A program made the position numbers and the translations under genes. Of a DNA stretch of 64,000 nt, positions 7,986 to 16,578 are shown one piece after another. Source of the DNA: Curvibacter sp. (GTDB lineage Bacteria > Pseudomonadota > Gammaproteobacteria > Burkholderiales > Burkholderiaceae_C); assembly GCA_004293725.1 (NCBI GenBank), contig REAW01000016.1:1-64000 (forward strand). The letters are read 5' to 3'. Each line of letters opens with the position of its first letter. The stretch's first letter is position 1. The notes under the pieces are model-generated. The model saw only the letters and a list, made by a program, of their open reading frames with translations. It made no database searches and was not told the origin of the DNA.

Positions 7986-10430
7986 TTATCTGAGAAAAGG
8001 CAGCTTTGTCGAACACCATTGCTCGAACTCCGCAACGGGCATGGGCCGGGCAGCAAACCAGCCCTGCACATAGTCGCAACCCATGGCCCTTAAAAGCGCC
8101 CATTCATCCGCGTCTTCCGCGCCTTCTGCCACCACACTAAGCCCGAGCCGGTGGCCCATCGCAACGGTAGACTCCAGTAGCGCCGCCCCATCGGTGCCAG
8201 GGCGCACATTGCGTACGAAGGAGCGGTCGATTTTCAACTCCACCACAGGCATTTTTTGCAGATAGGCCAATGAAGAATAGCCGGTGCCAAAGTCGTCAAT
8301 CGACAGGCTAAAGCCGCTACTACGCAATTCACTCATCACCTCCAGCGCGGCAACAGGGTCTTGCATGGCACCACTCTCTGTGATTTCGAGTCGGATGTCT
8401 TCAGGGTCCACCCCAACCTCTTGCGCCAACCGGGCCAAGCGTGCGGCAAAACCAGCCTCTCCCAAATCGAAGGCCGATAGGTTGACCGATATTTGCAGTG
8501 GCTGACCTTCTGCGCGACGACGCACCGCCAGACGCATGGCTTGCTCCAGCATCCAACGGGTGATGAGGGTGATGCCTCCGGTTTTTTCAGCAAATGGGAC
8601 AAAATTTACGGGCGGAATCATGCCTCTAAGCGGATGTTCCCAACGAACCAGCGCTTCTGCGCTGGAAACTGAACCATCCGCCAACCGCACCTTGGGCTGA
8701 AGGTACATGCGCAACTCGTTCTGCTCTACCGCGCGCTTAAGCTCCGACAGAAGGTCCAGATCGGCGCGCTGACTGCTTTCCATTTCTTGCTGGTAATGAA
8801 GCCAGTTTCGGTGGTGACTTCTTCCCCAATCCAGTGCAATTTCTGCGTTGCGCAGCAATTGGTCCATCGTCGTATGGTTTGCAGGTGCAAGGGCAGCGCC
8901 TACCGCCAACGCAATGTCCACCGCCTGACCTTCAACCTCTGCGGGATGGCTGAAGGCCAATTCAACACGCTCGCGCATGGAAGGTAGACTGACATCGCCG
9001 GGAAAAACAAGGCAAAACTGGTCGGCATGCATGCGCCCAACACAGGCGTAGGAATACGCGTCACACAGCACCTGTAGCCTGCGGCCTGTCTCGATCAAAA
9101 TTTGATCGCCCAGCACAGGACCCAGTGTTTCATTGATGGCGTGAAAGCGCTCCACATTGAGCATCAAAACGGCTGGCACATCATTTTTGTTGATGCGCAA
9201 CTGGCCATACTGGCGCGCCCCTTCGCGGTTCAATAGGCCGGTCAAAGCATCAAAGCGGGCCATCTTGGCAGTCTCGCGCTGCAAACCCAGGGACCGATCC
9301 GCAATGCCATAGCAAAACGCCACGGGCAACAACAAGGTGCGGGCAAAGTCAAACAAGGAACCCAGGGCCAACTCTGACGGCATGGGCTCATGCAGCACCA
9401 CGCTATAAAGCAAAAAACTAGCCCAGTAGACAGAAATCGGAGCGAGGCCAAAAAGCAAAATGCCGCAGCCCCGTTCCCCGGCACGCCAGCCTCGCCAATT
9501 GCCGACCAATAGGGCCAAAAAATGCAGTGGCACGACCACATAAATCAACACATTGGCAACTTCTGGCAACCAATAGTGCAAGGGAATGAGCAATACAAAA
9601 GCAACGGCGACACCATAGGCCAACCATGCCGCCTTGGGACTGTGCTTTCGAAAACGCCCAAAACGCACACTGAGCAATACGGACAACACGCCTACCAAGT
9701 AGTTGAAGATCCAGGCGTTTAACCACAAAGGGGAATGCACATCCAGAACAAAGGGCAGACCACTCTTGGTGAAAATGGTCACCGATTGCAGTCCTGCATA
9801 TACGGCATAGATCGCATAATTCCATTCCCGCAGTGCCGCGCCAAAAAACAAGGCGACCAAGGCCGTCGTCAACAGGAAAACGGCGCCGCTGTGGTTGAGC
9901 AGATCGACACCCTGCTCATCACGCAAGCTGGTCTCCGCAATTACAGATTCCACGACCAGCTCTTGGGCCAACCCTGGAAAGGGCAACACATAGGGAGGCG
10001 AAGCGAATTGGGCATAGAGCGGGAAAACGGCCTGCGTATTGGGGGTAAAAATGGCCCGCAAACCTGTGATCAGTGCACCGCGACTCTGCCCCAGGCGCAA
10101 CGCTTGACCCAACAACTCCCCTTTGGAATCGAACAAACTGATGTCCACGCGCTGCACATTGAGGTCTGCAAATGAAAGCCAGTTGGCAGCTCCCATGGAT
10201 TTCCCCTCGGGAAGGCTCTCTACGCGAATCCAGCAAGGGCTTCCATCCGGGCTGACAGGCACTTTTCCGTCCGGTGCATGCGTCCAGCCAGCGCTGGATT
10301 CCATGGCTTGCTGGAGGGACACAGGGTCGCAGCGATAGTCCACAGCCAAAGGAGCAGCATGGGTCGCGATGCCCCAGAGCGATAGCGCAACCAGCAGAAA
10401 AACACGCAGCCCGATGTGCCCGAATTTCAT
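7986..10430 (-). CDS. membrane 7TMR-DISM sensor with degenerate GGDEF and intact EAL domains
   Basis: Predicted inner-membrane c-di-GMP phosphodiesterase. It has an N-terminal signal sequence, a periplasmic DISMED2-like domain to about residue 175, seven hydrophobic helices to about residue 390, then GGDEF and EAL domains. The GGDEF signature is replaced by R-M-H-A-D-Q-F near residue 463, so cyclase activity is unlikely. The EAL domain keeps the expected catalytic motifs: AEALVRW (~591), SVNLSA, LEITE, DDFGTGYSS (~707), ELKIDRSFV and AEGAED. I take the ATG at 10430 as start (AAAGG five bases before it); a GTG six bases further upstream is possible. The GMC fusion gene follows 30 bases downstream on the same strand. 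The ligand sensed by the periplasmic domain cannot be inferred. Confidence 0.9.
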   Translation of the reverse strand: MKFGHIGLRVFLLVALSLWGIATHAAPLAVDYRCDPVSLQQAMESSAGWTHAPDGKVPVSPDGSPCWIRVESLPEGKSMGAANWLSFADLNVQRVDISLFDSKGELLGQALRLGQSRGALITGLRAIFTPNTQAVFPLYAQFASPPYVLPFPGLAQELVVESVIAETSLRDEQGVDLLNHSGAVFLLTTALVALFFGAALREWNYAIYAVYAGLQSVTIFTKSGLPFVLDVHSPLWLNAWIFNYLVGVLSVLLSVRFGRFRKHSPKAAWLAYGVAVAFVLLIPLHYWLPEVANVLIYVVVPLHFLALLVGNWRGWRAGERGCGILLFGLAPISVYWASFLLYSVVLHEPMPSELALGSLFDFARTLLLPVAFCYGIADRSLGLQRETAKMARFDALTGLLNREGARQYGQLRINKNDVPAVLMLNVERFHAINETLGPVLGDQILIETGRRLQVLCDAYSYACVGRMHADQFCLVFPGDVSLPSMRERVELAFSHPAEVEGQAVDIALAVGAALAPANHTTMDQLLRNAEIALDWGRSHHRNWLHYQQEMESSQRADLDLLSELKRAVEQNELRMYLQPKVRLADGSVSSAEALVRWEHPLRGMIPPVNFVPFAEKTGGITLITRWMLEQAMRLAVRRRAEGQPLQISVNLSAFDLGEAGFAARLARLAQEVGVDPEDIRLEITESGAMQDPVAALEVMSELRSSGFSLSIDDFGTGYSSLAYLQKMPVVELKIDRSFVRNVRPGTDGAALLESTVAMGHRLGLSVVAEGAEDADEWALLRAMGCDYVQGWFAARPMPVAEFEQWCSTKLPFLR

Positions 10431-10526
10431 GACCACCTTTGTTGGGAATGTGGTTTACCTACTTAAGAGGCAACACCGCTCCAGCAGCAAGTTCCGAGCC
10501 ATTGTAGGGGCCGGGACCGACAAAAC

Positions 10527-11027
10527 TCAAGCGTTCCGGACTTCGATTCCCCAACGGGCCAAGGCTACATCATCGCTGACACGGGCGTCCACCCAATGCG
10601 CACCGGCGAGCGTCTGCTCCTTCTTCCAGAACGGGGCCTGGGTCTTGAGGTAATCCATCAAAAACTCGCAGGCCTGAAAGCTCTGGCCACGGTGCGCCGA
10701 AGTAACGGCCACCAGCACCACGCCATCGGTGGGGTGCAATAGCCCCACGCGGTGCACCACACGGGCGCCCAAAATGTCGAAACGGGCAAACGCGACGTCC
10801 ACCATGGCTTCAATAGATTTTTCGGTCATGCCGGGGTAGTGCTCCAGCTCCAGGGTCTGCACCGAGCCTGCCGCGCCTGGGGTGTTGCGGTCTCGCACGG
10901 TGCCCACAAAGCTGCACACCGCGCCTACGCGGGGGTCACCGGCCTGCAGGGCGGCAATTTCTTTTGCGACATCAAAGGGCTGTTGTTGGATGCGGACACG
11001 GGCGGAAGAAATGGCGTCAGAAGGCAT
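10527..11027 (-). CDS. moaE: molybdopterin synthase large subunit MoaE
   Basis: Large subunit of molybdopterin synthase, which with MoaD converts precursor Z (cPMP) to molybdopterin in the cytoplasm. The 166-residue product has the family signatures AVCSFVGTVRDRN, LELEHYPGMTEK, HRVGLL and TSAHRGQSFQACEF. PFWKKEQ near the C-terminus carries the conserved active-site lysines. The ATG at 11027 is chosen because the family begins shortly before the strand starting ARVRIQQQPFD; a longer in-frame extension to 11165 has no family similarity. MoaD and MoeA lie further upstream on the same strand, but a plus-strand dapA-like gene separates them from moaE, so moaE probably has its own promoter. Confidence 0.96.
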   Translation of the reverse strand: MPSDAISSARVRIQQQPFDVAKEIAALQAGDPRVGAVCSFVGTVRDRNTPGAAGSVQTLELEHYPGMTEKSIEAMVDVAFARFDILGARVVHRVGLLHPTDGVVLVAVTSAHRGQSFQACEFLMDYLKTQAPFWKKEQTLAGAHWVDARVSDDVALARWGIEVRNA

Positions 11028-11052
11028 GGTCGAATTGTGGCACCGTGCTAGC

Positions 11053-11169
11053 ATGAAGCCCATGTTCGCACTCACTGCACTCACTGCACTCATCGCCACG
11101 GCCACTCTGGCCCTGGCTGGCGCGCGCATGGTGGCTGCGAACAAATACAAAAAAACCAAGCTCATTTGA
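11053..11169 (+). CDS. possible 38-aa single-helix membrane peptide
   Basis: A short frame encodes a peptide starting MKPMFALTALTAL. Its hydrophobic Ala/Leu/Thr-rich stretch of about 20 residues is followed by a basic tail (NKYKKTKLI). This is the layout of small bacterial membrane proteins. It fills the gap between divergent moaE and the dapA-like gene. The coding DNA contains short direct repeats (cactcactg), so the hydrophobic run could be a by-product of repeat sequence. There is no clear Shine-Dalgarno and I recognise no family. Weakly supported. Confidence 0.25.
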   Translation: MKPMFALTALTALIATATLALAGARMVAANKYKKTKLI

Positions 11170-11298
11170 CCGGAGCTGCGGTTCCGTCCTCAGATGAGCG
11201 ATGGAACTGCGAACAACACCCTCCCCCGTTTACCGCAACCCGCCGCCCAGCTGACGATGGTTATTTCCATCGGTCTTGTTTTTGCAAAGGACGTTCGC

Positions 11299-12183
11299 GT
11301 GCACGCTACTGATACTTTCTCCGGCCTCTGGATTCCACTGGTCACACCCTTTCACAACGATGCTGTTGACCACCTGGCGCTGCGCAAACTGGTGCAGCAC
11401 CTGGTGCCGCAGGGCATTGCCGGCATCGTGGTCTGCGGCTCCACCGGCGAAGCCGCCGCGCTAAGCGCAGACGAACAACTGGCCGTGCTGGACACCGTGG
11501 CAAACGCTGCACCGGACCTGCCACTGGTGATGGGCCTGTCGGGCTACCACCTGCCCGACACCTTGGACTGGGTGCACACCCTGAACTCCCGGAAGCTGGC
11601 CGGGCTGCTGGTGCCCGCGCCGCATTACATCCGCCCCCCACAGGCCGGGCTGCTGCAGTGGTTCACCGCGATAGCCGATGCCAGCACCCAGCCCGTGTTG
11701 ATTTACGACATTCCAGCACGCACCGGTGTAGCGCTAGCGCTGGCCACATTGCGCACGCTGGCGTTACACCCCAACATCACGGCTATCAAGGACTGTGGCG
11801 GCGACCAAGCCAAGACCCATGCGCTGATTGCGGATGAACAGTTGCAGGTGCTGGCGGGGGATGACGCGAACATTTTCACCACCCTGGCGCTGGGCGGCAC
11901 GGGGGCCATTGCAGCCAGTGGTCATGTACACACGGCGCGCCTGGTGACGCTGATGCAGCACGTGGTGCGTGGCGAGCTGGCAGCAGCACAGGCGTTATGG
12001 CGGCCGCTGCTGCCTTTGATCGAGGCGCTATTTGTAGAACCCAACCCCGGGCCGCTCAAGGCGCTATTGGCGCAACAGGATTGGATGCGCAACGAATTGC
12101 GCGCCCCCATGACTTCTGCCTCCGACGAGCTGACCGCGAGACTGGCGGCGATCAGCGCGAGCGTGGAGGCTATCCCCCGGTAA
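11299..12183 (+). CDS. dihydrodipicolinate synthase family (DapA-like) aldolase
   Basis: A 294-residue class I aldolase of the DapA/NanA superfamily. It has the substrate-loop motif C-G-S-T-G-E-A, where E. coli DapA has GTTGE, the conserved Tyr in LIYDIPARTG, and the Schiff-base Lys in AIKDCGGD. A typical DapA condenses pyruvate with aspartate semialdehyde for lysine and diaminopimelate synthesis. The GTG at 11299 is preceded by AAAGGA at a suitable distance and sits a few residues before FSGLWIPLVTPF, the usual family N-terminus; an in-frame extension upstream to 11194 is not family-like. It lies antisense between moaE and moaD and overlaps the moaD 3' end by 14 bases. It may be a paralogue acting on another 2-keto substrate; a biosynthetic dapA elsewhere cannot be checked here. 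Confidence 0.82.
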   Translation: MHATDTFSGLWIPLVTPFHNDAVDHLALRKLVQHLVPQGIAGIVVCGSTGEAAALSADEQLAVLDTVANAAPDLPLVMGLSGYHLPDTLDWVHTLNSRKLAGLLVPAPHYIRPPQAGLLQWFTAIADASTQPVLIYDIPARTGVALALATLRTLALHPNITAIKDCGGDQAKTHALIADEQLQVLAGDDANIFTTLALGGTGAIAASGHVHTARLVTLMQHVVRGELAAAQALWRPLLPLIEALFVEPNPGPLKALLAQQDWMRNELRAPMTSASDELTARLAAISASVEAIPR

Positions 12184-12421
12184 CGGGAGGAAAAAAGGCG
12201 ACTTCGCAACCCGCGGTAAGCAACGTGGATTCGGGGCACATGACCTGGTCCAGCGCCATGCGCACCGCGCGTCCTGGTGCCAGGGCATCCGCCCCGGCGC
12301 CACCGCGTGCTACCAGTTCAGCACGCAAGGCAGCCAGCGTGGTGGCCTGGGTATCCAGCAGCTCGGTGCCCGTACCCATGGCCTCGCGCATCGAGGCGAA
12401 GTAGCGCACGGTCACCTTCAT
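12170..12421 (-). CDS. moaD: molybdopterin synthase sulfur carrier subunit MoaD
   Basis: Small ubiquitin-like subunit of molybdopterin synthase. The 83-residue product begins MKVTVRYFASMRE and ends in the obligatory Gly-Gly (FFPPVTGG) that is adenylated and thiocarboxylated before sulfur is passed to cPMP on MoaE. Length and fold signature are standard. Its ATG overlaps the moeA stop (ATGA, 12418-12421), so the two are translationally coupled. Its 3' end overlaps the convergent dapA-like gene by 14 bases. Confidence 0.95.
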   Translation of the reverse strand: MKVTVRYFASMREAMGTGTELLDTQATTLAALRAELVARGGAGADALAPGRAVRMALDQVMCPESTLLTAGCEVAFFPPVTGG

Positions 12422-13665
12422 GCCAGCAGCTCGCTGAACGGGATGTAGCGCACCGTGGCGCCGTACTGGATGGCTTCGCCCGGTGGCGTGTCGATCAGGC
12501 CGTCACCCCACACAGCGGACGTCAGCACGCCGGAACTCTGGTTGGTAAAGAGGTCCAGCCCACCTTGGTCGTTGCGGCGCACACGCAGGAATTCACGGCG
12601 TTTTTCGGCCCTGGGCCAATCAAAATCTGCGCGAGAAGCTATGCTTTTCATAGCAACATCTTGCACTCCCTGCAGCCTCAGCAGGAAGGGCCGCACCAGC
12701 AAAACAAAGGTCACAAAGCTGGACACGGGGTTGCCCGGCAGCCCAATGAAATGCGCAGCACCCACACGGCCATGTGCAAACGGTTTGCCGGGTTTGATGG
12801 CAATTTGCCAAAGATCGAGCTGCCCCAGGGACTGCACGGCGGGCTTGATGTGGTCTTCTTCACCCACCGAAACCCCGCCACTGGTCAGCACCAGGTCGTG
12901 GCTGGCTGCGGCATGCTGCAGGGCCTGCACGGTGGCGTCGAGCCGGTCGGGCACGATGCCCAGGTCGGTCACCTCGCACCCCAGACGGCGCAACATGGCA
13001 CTCAGGAAAAAACGGTTGGAGTTGTAAATGGCACCCGGCGGCATCTGCTCTGGCGGAACGGTGCCCGGCAAGACCAGCTCGTCGCCCGTGGAAAACAGCG
13101 CAACACGCGGCTTGCGCACCACCTGCAGCTGGGCCATGCCCACGCTGGCGGCGAGGCCCAGCGCGGCAGGCCCCAGGCGTGTGCCGGCGGCCAGCACCAC
13201 ATCACCACGGGACACATCCTCGCCCGAGCGGCGGATGTTTTGGCCGGGCAACGGAGTGCTGTTGATCTGAACACTGGGCACGGCCGCATCGGGTGCCTCC
13301 ACCACCGCGCACTCTTCCTGCATCACCACCGCGTCGGCCCCCGGGGGCACAGGCGCGCCGGTAAAAATGCGGGCCACAGTCCCGGGCTGCAAGGCAGTGC
13401 CCACGCTGCCGGCCGCAATGCGCTGTGACACCGGCAAAGCGCCCTGCGCAGCCAGCACATCGTCCACGCACACCGCATACCCATCCATGGCGCTGTTGTC
13501 GCACGGCGGCACCTGCAGGCCCGAGACAATGACCTGCGCCAGCACGCGGCCATCCGCATCGGTGGTGGACACAGACTCCGTCTGGCCCAAGGGCTGCACG
13601 CTGGCCAGCAGTTGGGCCAGCGCGTCGTCCAGCGGCAGCAGGGGTTTGCGGGGGGCGGTAGACAT
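12418..13665 (-). CDS. moeA: molybdopterin molybdenumtransferase MoeA
   Basis: Inserts molybdate into adenylylated molybdopterin, the last step of Moco synthesis, in the cytoplasm. The 415-residue product carries the family motifs PPCDNSAMDGYAV, the GTVARIFTGAPVPPGAD segment, LFSTGDELV and LTSGGVSVGEED, followed by the C-terminal domain IV. Between the catalytic core and domain IV it contains a peptide (core S-I-A-S-R-A) encoded by a copy of the dispersed palindrome at 12621-12660. This insertion keeps the frame open and lies at a domain junction, so the enzyme is probably functional. moaD follows with a 4-base overlap. Confidence 0.95.
   Translation of the reverse strand: MSTAPRKPLLPLDDALAQLLASVQPLGQTESVSTTDADGRVLAQVIVSGLQVPPCDNSAMDGYAVCVDDVLAAQGALPVSQRIAAGSVGTALQPGTVARIFTGAPVPPGADAVVMQEECAVVEAPDAAVPSVQINSTPLPGQNIRRSGEDVSRGDVVLAAGTRLGPAALGLAASVGMAQLQVVRKPRVALFSTGDELVLPGTVPPEQMPPGAIYNSNRFFLSAMLRRLGCEVTDLGIVPDRLDATVQALQHAAASHDLVLTSGGVSVGEEDHIKPAVQSLGQLDLWQIAIKPGKPFAHGRVGAAHFIGLPGNPVSSFVTFVLLVRPFLLRLQGVQDVAMKSIASRADFDWPRAEKRREFLRVRRNDQGGLDLFTNQSSGVLTSAVWGDGLIDTPPGEAIQYGATVRYIPFSELLA
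12621..12660 (-). repeat. dispersed palindromic repeat copy inside moeA
   Basis: On the minus strand the copy has the palindromic arm GCTATG-AAAAG-CATAGC followed by TTCTCGCGCA, the core shared with the other copies in this window. It is read in frame as part of MoeA (V-A-M-K-S-I-A-S-R-A). Confidence 0.75.
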
Positions 13666-13673
13666 GCAGTAAT

Positions 13674-13726
13674 TTGCTATGTTTTGTATAGCTTCTGGCG
13701 CATATCCTATGCGGTCCAGGAAGCTA
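13674..13726 (+). repeat. dispersed palindromic repeat, between moeA and thrC
   Basis: The plus strand has GCTATG-TTTTG-TATAGC then TTCTGGCGCA and a partly palindromic tail ending in CCAGGAAGC. It occupies most of the 78-base gap between thrC and moeA, two genes of the same orientation. Confidence 0.7.
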
Positions 13727-13743
13727 TTTCTTTCCTATGCTGC

Positions 13744-15186
13744 TCAGTAGCCGCACTCGGCTGCCACCAGCGCCTTGATGGCGTCCACATCGGCATCCAT
13801 CACCTTGACGCGCTTGGGCAGGGCTTCAATGCCTTCGAACTTGGCGGGCCGCTCGGGCTCGCGCCCCAGGGCTTCGACGATGGTGGCGGCAAACTTGATG
13901 GGCTGCGCGGTTTCCAGCACCACCATGGGCACACCGGCGGTGCGCTGCTCCAGCCCCACCTTCAAGCCATCGGCCGTGTGGGTGTCGATCACCATGCCAT
14001 GGCGGCTCCAGGTGTCCTGGATGGTTTGCAGGCGGTTGGCATGTGTGCTCTTGCCGCTGACAAAGCCATACAGGGTGGCCGCTTGGGCAAACGCCGGGTC
14101 GGCGCTCAGGTCAAACTGGCCGGTCTTGGACAGACCTTCGCCAAAAAGCGCCTTCACACGCGCGCCGTCGCGTCCCAGCAGGTCGAACACAAAACGCTCG
14201 AAGTTGCTGGCCTTGGAAATGTCCATGGACGGGCTGGAGGTTTCGTGGGTGTCGGCCGTGCCGCGCACGCGGTACACGCCGGTGCGGAAGAACTCGTCGA
14301 GCACATCGTTTTCGTTGGTGGCCACCACCAGCTTGTCAATGGGCAGACCCATCTGGCGCGCCACATGGCCGGCGCAGACGTTGCCGAAGTTACCGCTGGG
14401 CACTGCAAAACTCACCTTTTGCGAATTCTTCTCTGTGGCTTGGATGTAGCCCGCAAAGTAGTACACCACCTGCGCCAACAAGCGTGCCCAGTTGATGGAG
14501 TTGACGGTGCCGATCTTGTACTTGCGCTTGAAAGCCAGGTCGTTGGAGACGGCTTTGACGATGTCCTGGCAGTCGTCGAACACGCCATTGATGGCTATGT
14601 TGTGGATGTTGGCGTCTTGCAGGCTGAACATTTGCGCCTGCTGGAAGGGGCTCATGCGGCCGTGTGGGCTGGTCATGAAGACGCGCACCCCCTTTTTGCC
14701 GCGCATGGCGTATTCAGCCGCGCTGCCGGTGTCGCCGCTGGTAGCGCCCAAGATATTCAGCTCTTCGCCACGGCGGCCCAATTCATATTCGAACAGGTTG
14801 CCCAGCAGCTGCATCGCCATGTCTTTGAAGGCCAGCGTGGGTCCGTTGGACAGGGCTTCGATCCAGACCCCCTCTTCCAGATGGCGCAGGGGCACGATTT
14901 CACCAGTGCCGAATACTTCGGCGGTGTAGGTTTTGGCGCACAGTGCGCGCAGATCGTCCGCAGGAATGTCGTCCACATAGAGCGACAGGATCTCAAACGC
15001 CAGGGCTGCATAACCTTGCTCGTGGTACACCTTGCGCCATTGCTGCAAGGTGGCGTCGCTGACCTGCGGATAGGTCTCGGGCAGGTAAAGGCCGCCATCG
15101 GGCGCCAGACCCTCAAGCAAAATTTCGCAGAAGCGTTTGCGGTCCGGCGAACTGGTCGTTGCAGCGCGGGTGGAGAGGTAACGCAT
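13744..15186 (-). CDS. thrC: threonine synthase
   Basis: PLP enzyme that converts O-phosphohomoserine to threonine. The 480-residue length matches the long ThrC class of gamma- and betaproteobacteria. The N-terminus MRYLSTRAATTSSPDRKRF, the PLP lysine segment GPTLAFKDMA (near residue 110), LGATSGDTGSAAEYA and VPSGNFGNV are all diagnostic. Its start overlaps the hom stop by one base (TGATG at 15184-15188), so hom and thrC form a coupled two-gene threonine unit. The moeA gene follows after a gap filled by a dispersed repeat. Confidence 0.97.
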   Translation of the reverse strand: MRYLSTRAATTSSPDRKRFCEILLEGLAPDGGLYLPETYPQVSDATLQQWRKVYHEQGYAALAFEILSLYVDDIPADDLRALCAKTYTAEVFGTGEIVPLRHLEEGVWIEALSNGPTLAFKDMAMQLLGNLFEYELGRRGEELNILGATSGDTGSAAEYAMRGKKGVRVFMTSPHGRMSPFQQAQMFSLQDANIHNIAINGVFDDCQDIVKAVSNDLAFKRKYKIGTVNSINWARLLAQVVYYFAGYIQATEKNSQKVSFAVPSGNFGNVCAGHVARQMGLPIDKLVVATNENDVLDEFFRTGVYRVRGTADTHETSSPSMDISKASNFERFVFDLLGRDGARVKALFGEGLSKTGQFDLSADPAFAQAATLYGFVSGKSTHANRLQTIQDTWSRHGMVIDTHTADGLKVGLEQRTAGVPMVVLETAQPIKFAATIVEALGREPERPAKFEGIEALPKRVKVMDADVDAIKALVAAECGY

Positions 15187-16508
15187 CAGTTCAGCTCCTC
15201 TTTGCGGATGCGGGTGATGGGTGCCAGCACCGTGGGCAGGGCTTGCATGTGGGCAATGGCACCGTTCATCTTGGCCTCGGCACAGTCGTGGGTGAGGATG
15301 ATGACGTCGGTCTGGGTACCCGCTTCGCCACTGATTTCATCGGCTTCACGCTGCAACACTGCGTCGATGCTGATGTTGGCCTCAGCCAGGATGCCGGTGA
15401 CCTTGGCCAGCACGCCAGCCTCATCCGCCACGCGAAGGCGCAGGTAATAGCTGGTCACCACATCACCCATGGGCAAAATGGGCGTATCGCTCATGCTATG
15501 AGGCTGGAAGGCGAGGTGCGGCACACGCTGGGCCACCTCTGCCGTATGCAGGCGGGTGATATCCACCAAATCGGCAATCACGGCGCTGGCGGTAGGCTCG
15601 GAGCCTGCGCCTTTGCCGTAGTACAGCGTAGTGCCGACTGCATCGCCATTCACGACCACAGCATTCATGGCACCTTCCACATTGGCAACCAAGCGCTTGG
15701 ACGGTATCAGCGTGGGATGCACACGCAACTCAATGCCGTTGCCCATGCGTTTGGTGATACCCAGCAGCTTGATGCGGTAGCCCAATTGTTCGGCGTATTT
15801 GATGTCGGCAGAGCCCAACTTGGTAATGCCCTCTATATAGGCCTTGTCAAACTGCACAGGTATGCCAAATGCAATGGCACTCATCAGCGTAAGCTTGTGT
15901 GCGGCGTCCACGCCTTCGATGTCGAAGGTCGGGTCAGCCTCAGCGTAACCCAAGCGTTGCGCCTCTTTCAGCACTACATCAAAGTCCAAGCCCTTGTCAC
16001 GCATTTCGGACAGGATGAAATTGGTGGTGCCATTGATGATGCCTGCGATCCACTGCACACGGTTCGCAGTCAGGCCTTCGCGCAGCGCCTTGATGATGGG
16101 AATACCACCAGCGACCGCCGCTTCAAAGGCCACCATGACCCCTTTGGCGGAAGCGGCAGCAAAAATCTCGGTGCCGTGCACCGCCAAAAGTGCCTTATTG
16201 GCGGTCACCACATGCTTGCCCGCGGCAATAGCTTCCAGCACCAGTTCTTTGGCCAAGGTGTAGCCGCCAATCAATTCGACCACGATATCGATGTCAGGAT
16301 TGCGAATGATGTCCCGTGCGTCGGCCACTACCTGGGCCTTGTCACCCACGACTTCCTGCGCCAGCGCAGTGTTGCGGCGTGACACCATGGTCACCTCGAT
16401 GCCGCGACCGGCACGCCCCTTGATTTCTTCCTGGTTGCGCTGCAGAACGTTGAAGACACCACTGCCCACGGTTCCCAGGCCCATCACGCCCACTTGTATC
16501 GGTTTCAT
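15186..16508 (-). CDS. hom: homoserine dehydrogenase
   Basis: NAD(P)-dependent reduction of aspartate semialdehyde to homoserine, the branch point to threonine and methionine. The 440-residue protein has the N-terminal Rossmann motif GLGTVGSGV, the catalytic-domain segments ANKALLAVHG, GGIPIIKALREGL and GIINGTTNFIL, and a C-terminal ACT domain (from about residue 350, DEAGVLAKVTGIL) that usually confers threonine feedback inhibition. No aspartokinase is fused to it. It is coupled to thrC downstream. The start ATG at 16508 gives the standard N-terminus MKPIQVGVMG. Confidence 0.97.
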   Translation of the reverse strand: MKPIQVGVMGLGTVGSGVFNVLQRNQEEIKGRAGRGIEVTMVSRRNTALAQEVVGDKAQVVADARDIIRNPDIDIVVELIGGYTLAKELVLEAIAAGKHVVTANKALLAVHGTEIFAAASAKGVMVAFEAAVAGGIPIIKALREGLTANRVQWIAGIINGTTNFILSEMRDKGLDFDVVLKEAQRLGYAEADPTFDIEGVDAAHKLTLMSAIAFGIPVQFDKAYIEGITKLGSADIKYAEQLGYRIKLLGITKRMGNGIELRVHPTLIPSKRLVANVEGAMNAVVVNGDAVGTTLYYGKGAGSEPTASAVIADLVDITRLHTAEVAQRVPHLAFQPHSMSDTPILPMGDVVTSYYLRLRVADEAGVLAKVTGILAEANISIDAVLQREADEISGEAGTQTDVIILTHDCAEAKMNGAIAHMQALPTVLAPITRIRKEELN

Positions 16509-16526
16509 ATGCTTTTTAAGTAAAAA

Positions 16527-16574
16527 TATGTTCAGTCCACATGTATATTGCGCAGACAGCTATCAAATTCAGAG
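16527..16574 (-). repeat. dispersed palindromic repeat, between alaA and hom
   Basis: The minus strand has GAATTTGATAGCTG-TCTGCGCAATAT followed by a short AT-rich tail. It fills most of the 70-base gap between the AlaA-type gene and hom. It matches the core ATAGCT-nnn-nGCGCA of the other copies. Confidence 0.75.
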
Positions 16575-16578
16575 CGAA

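Noticed and set aside
13612-15447. Plus-strand frame of 611 codons opposite moeA, thrC and hom
   Set aside because: The opposite strand encodes unmistakable MoeA, ThrC and Hom; this frame has shadow composition and no domain.
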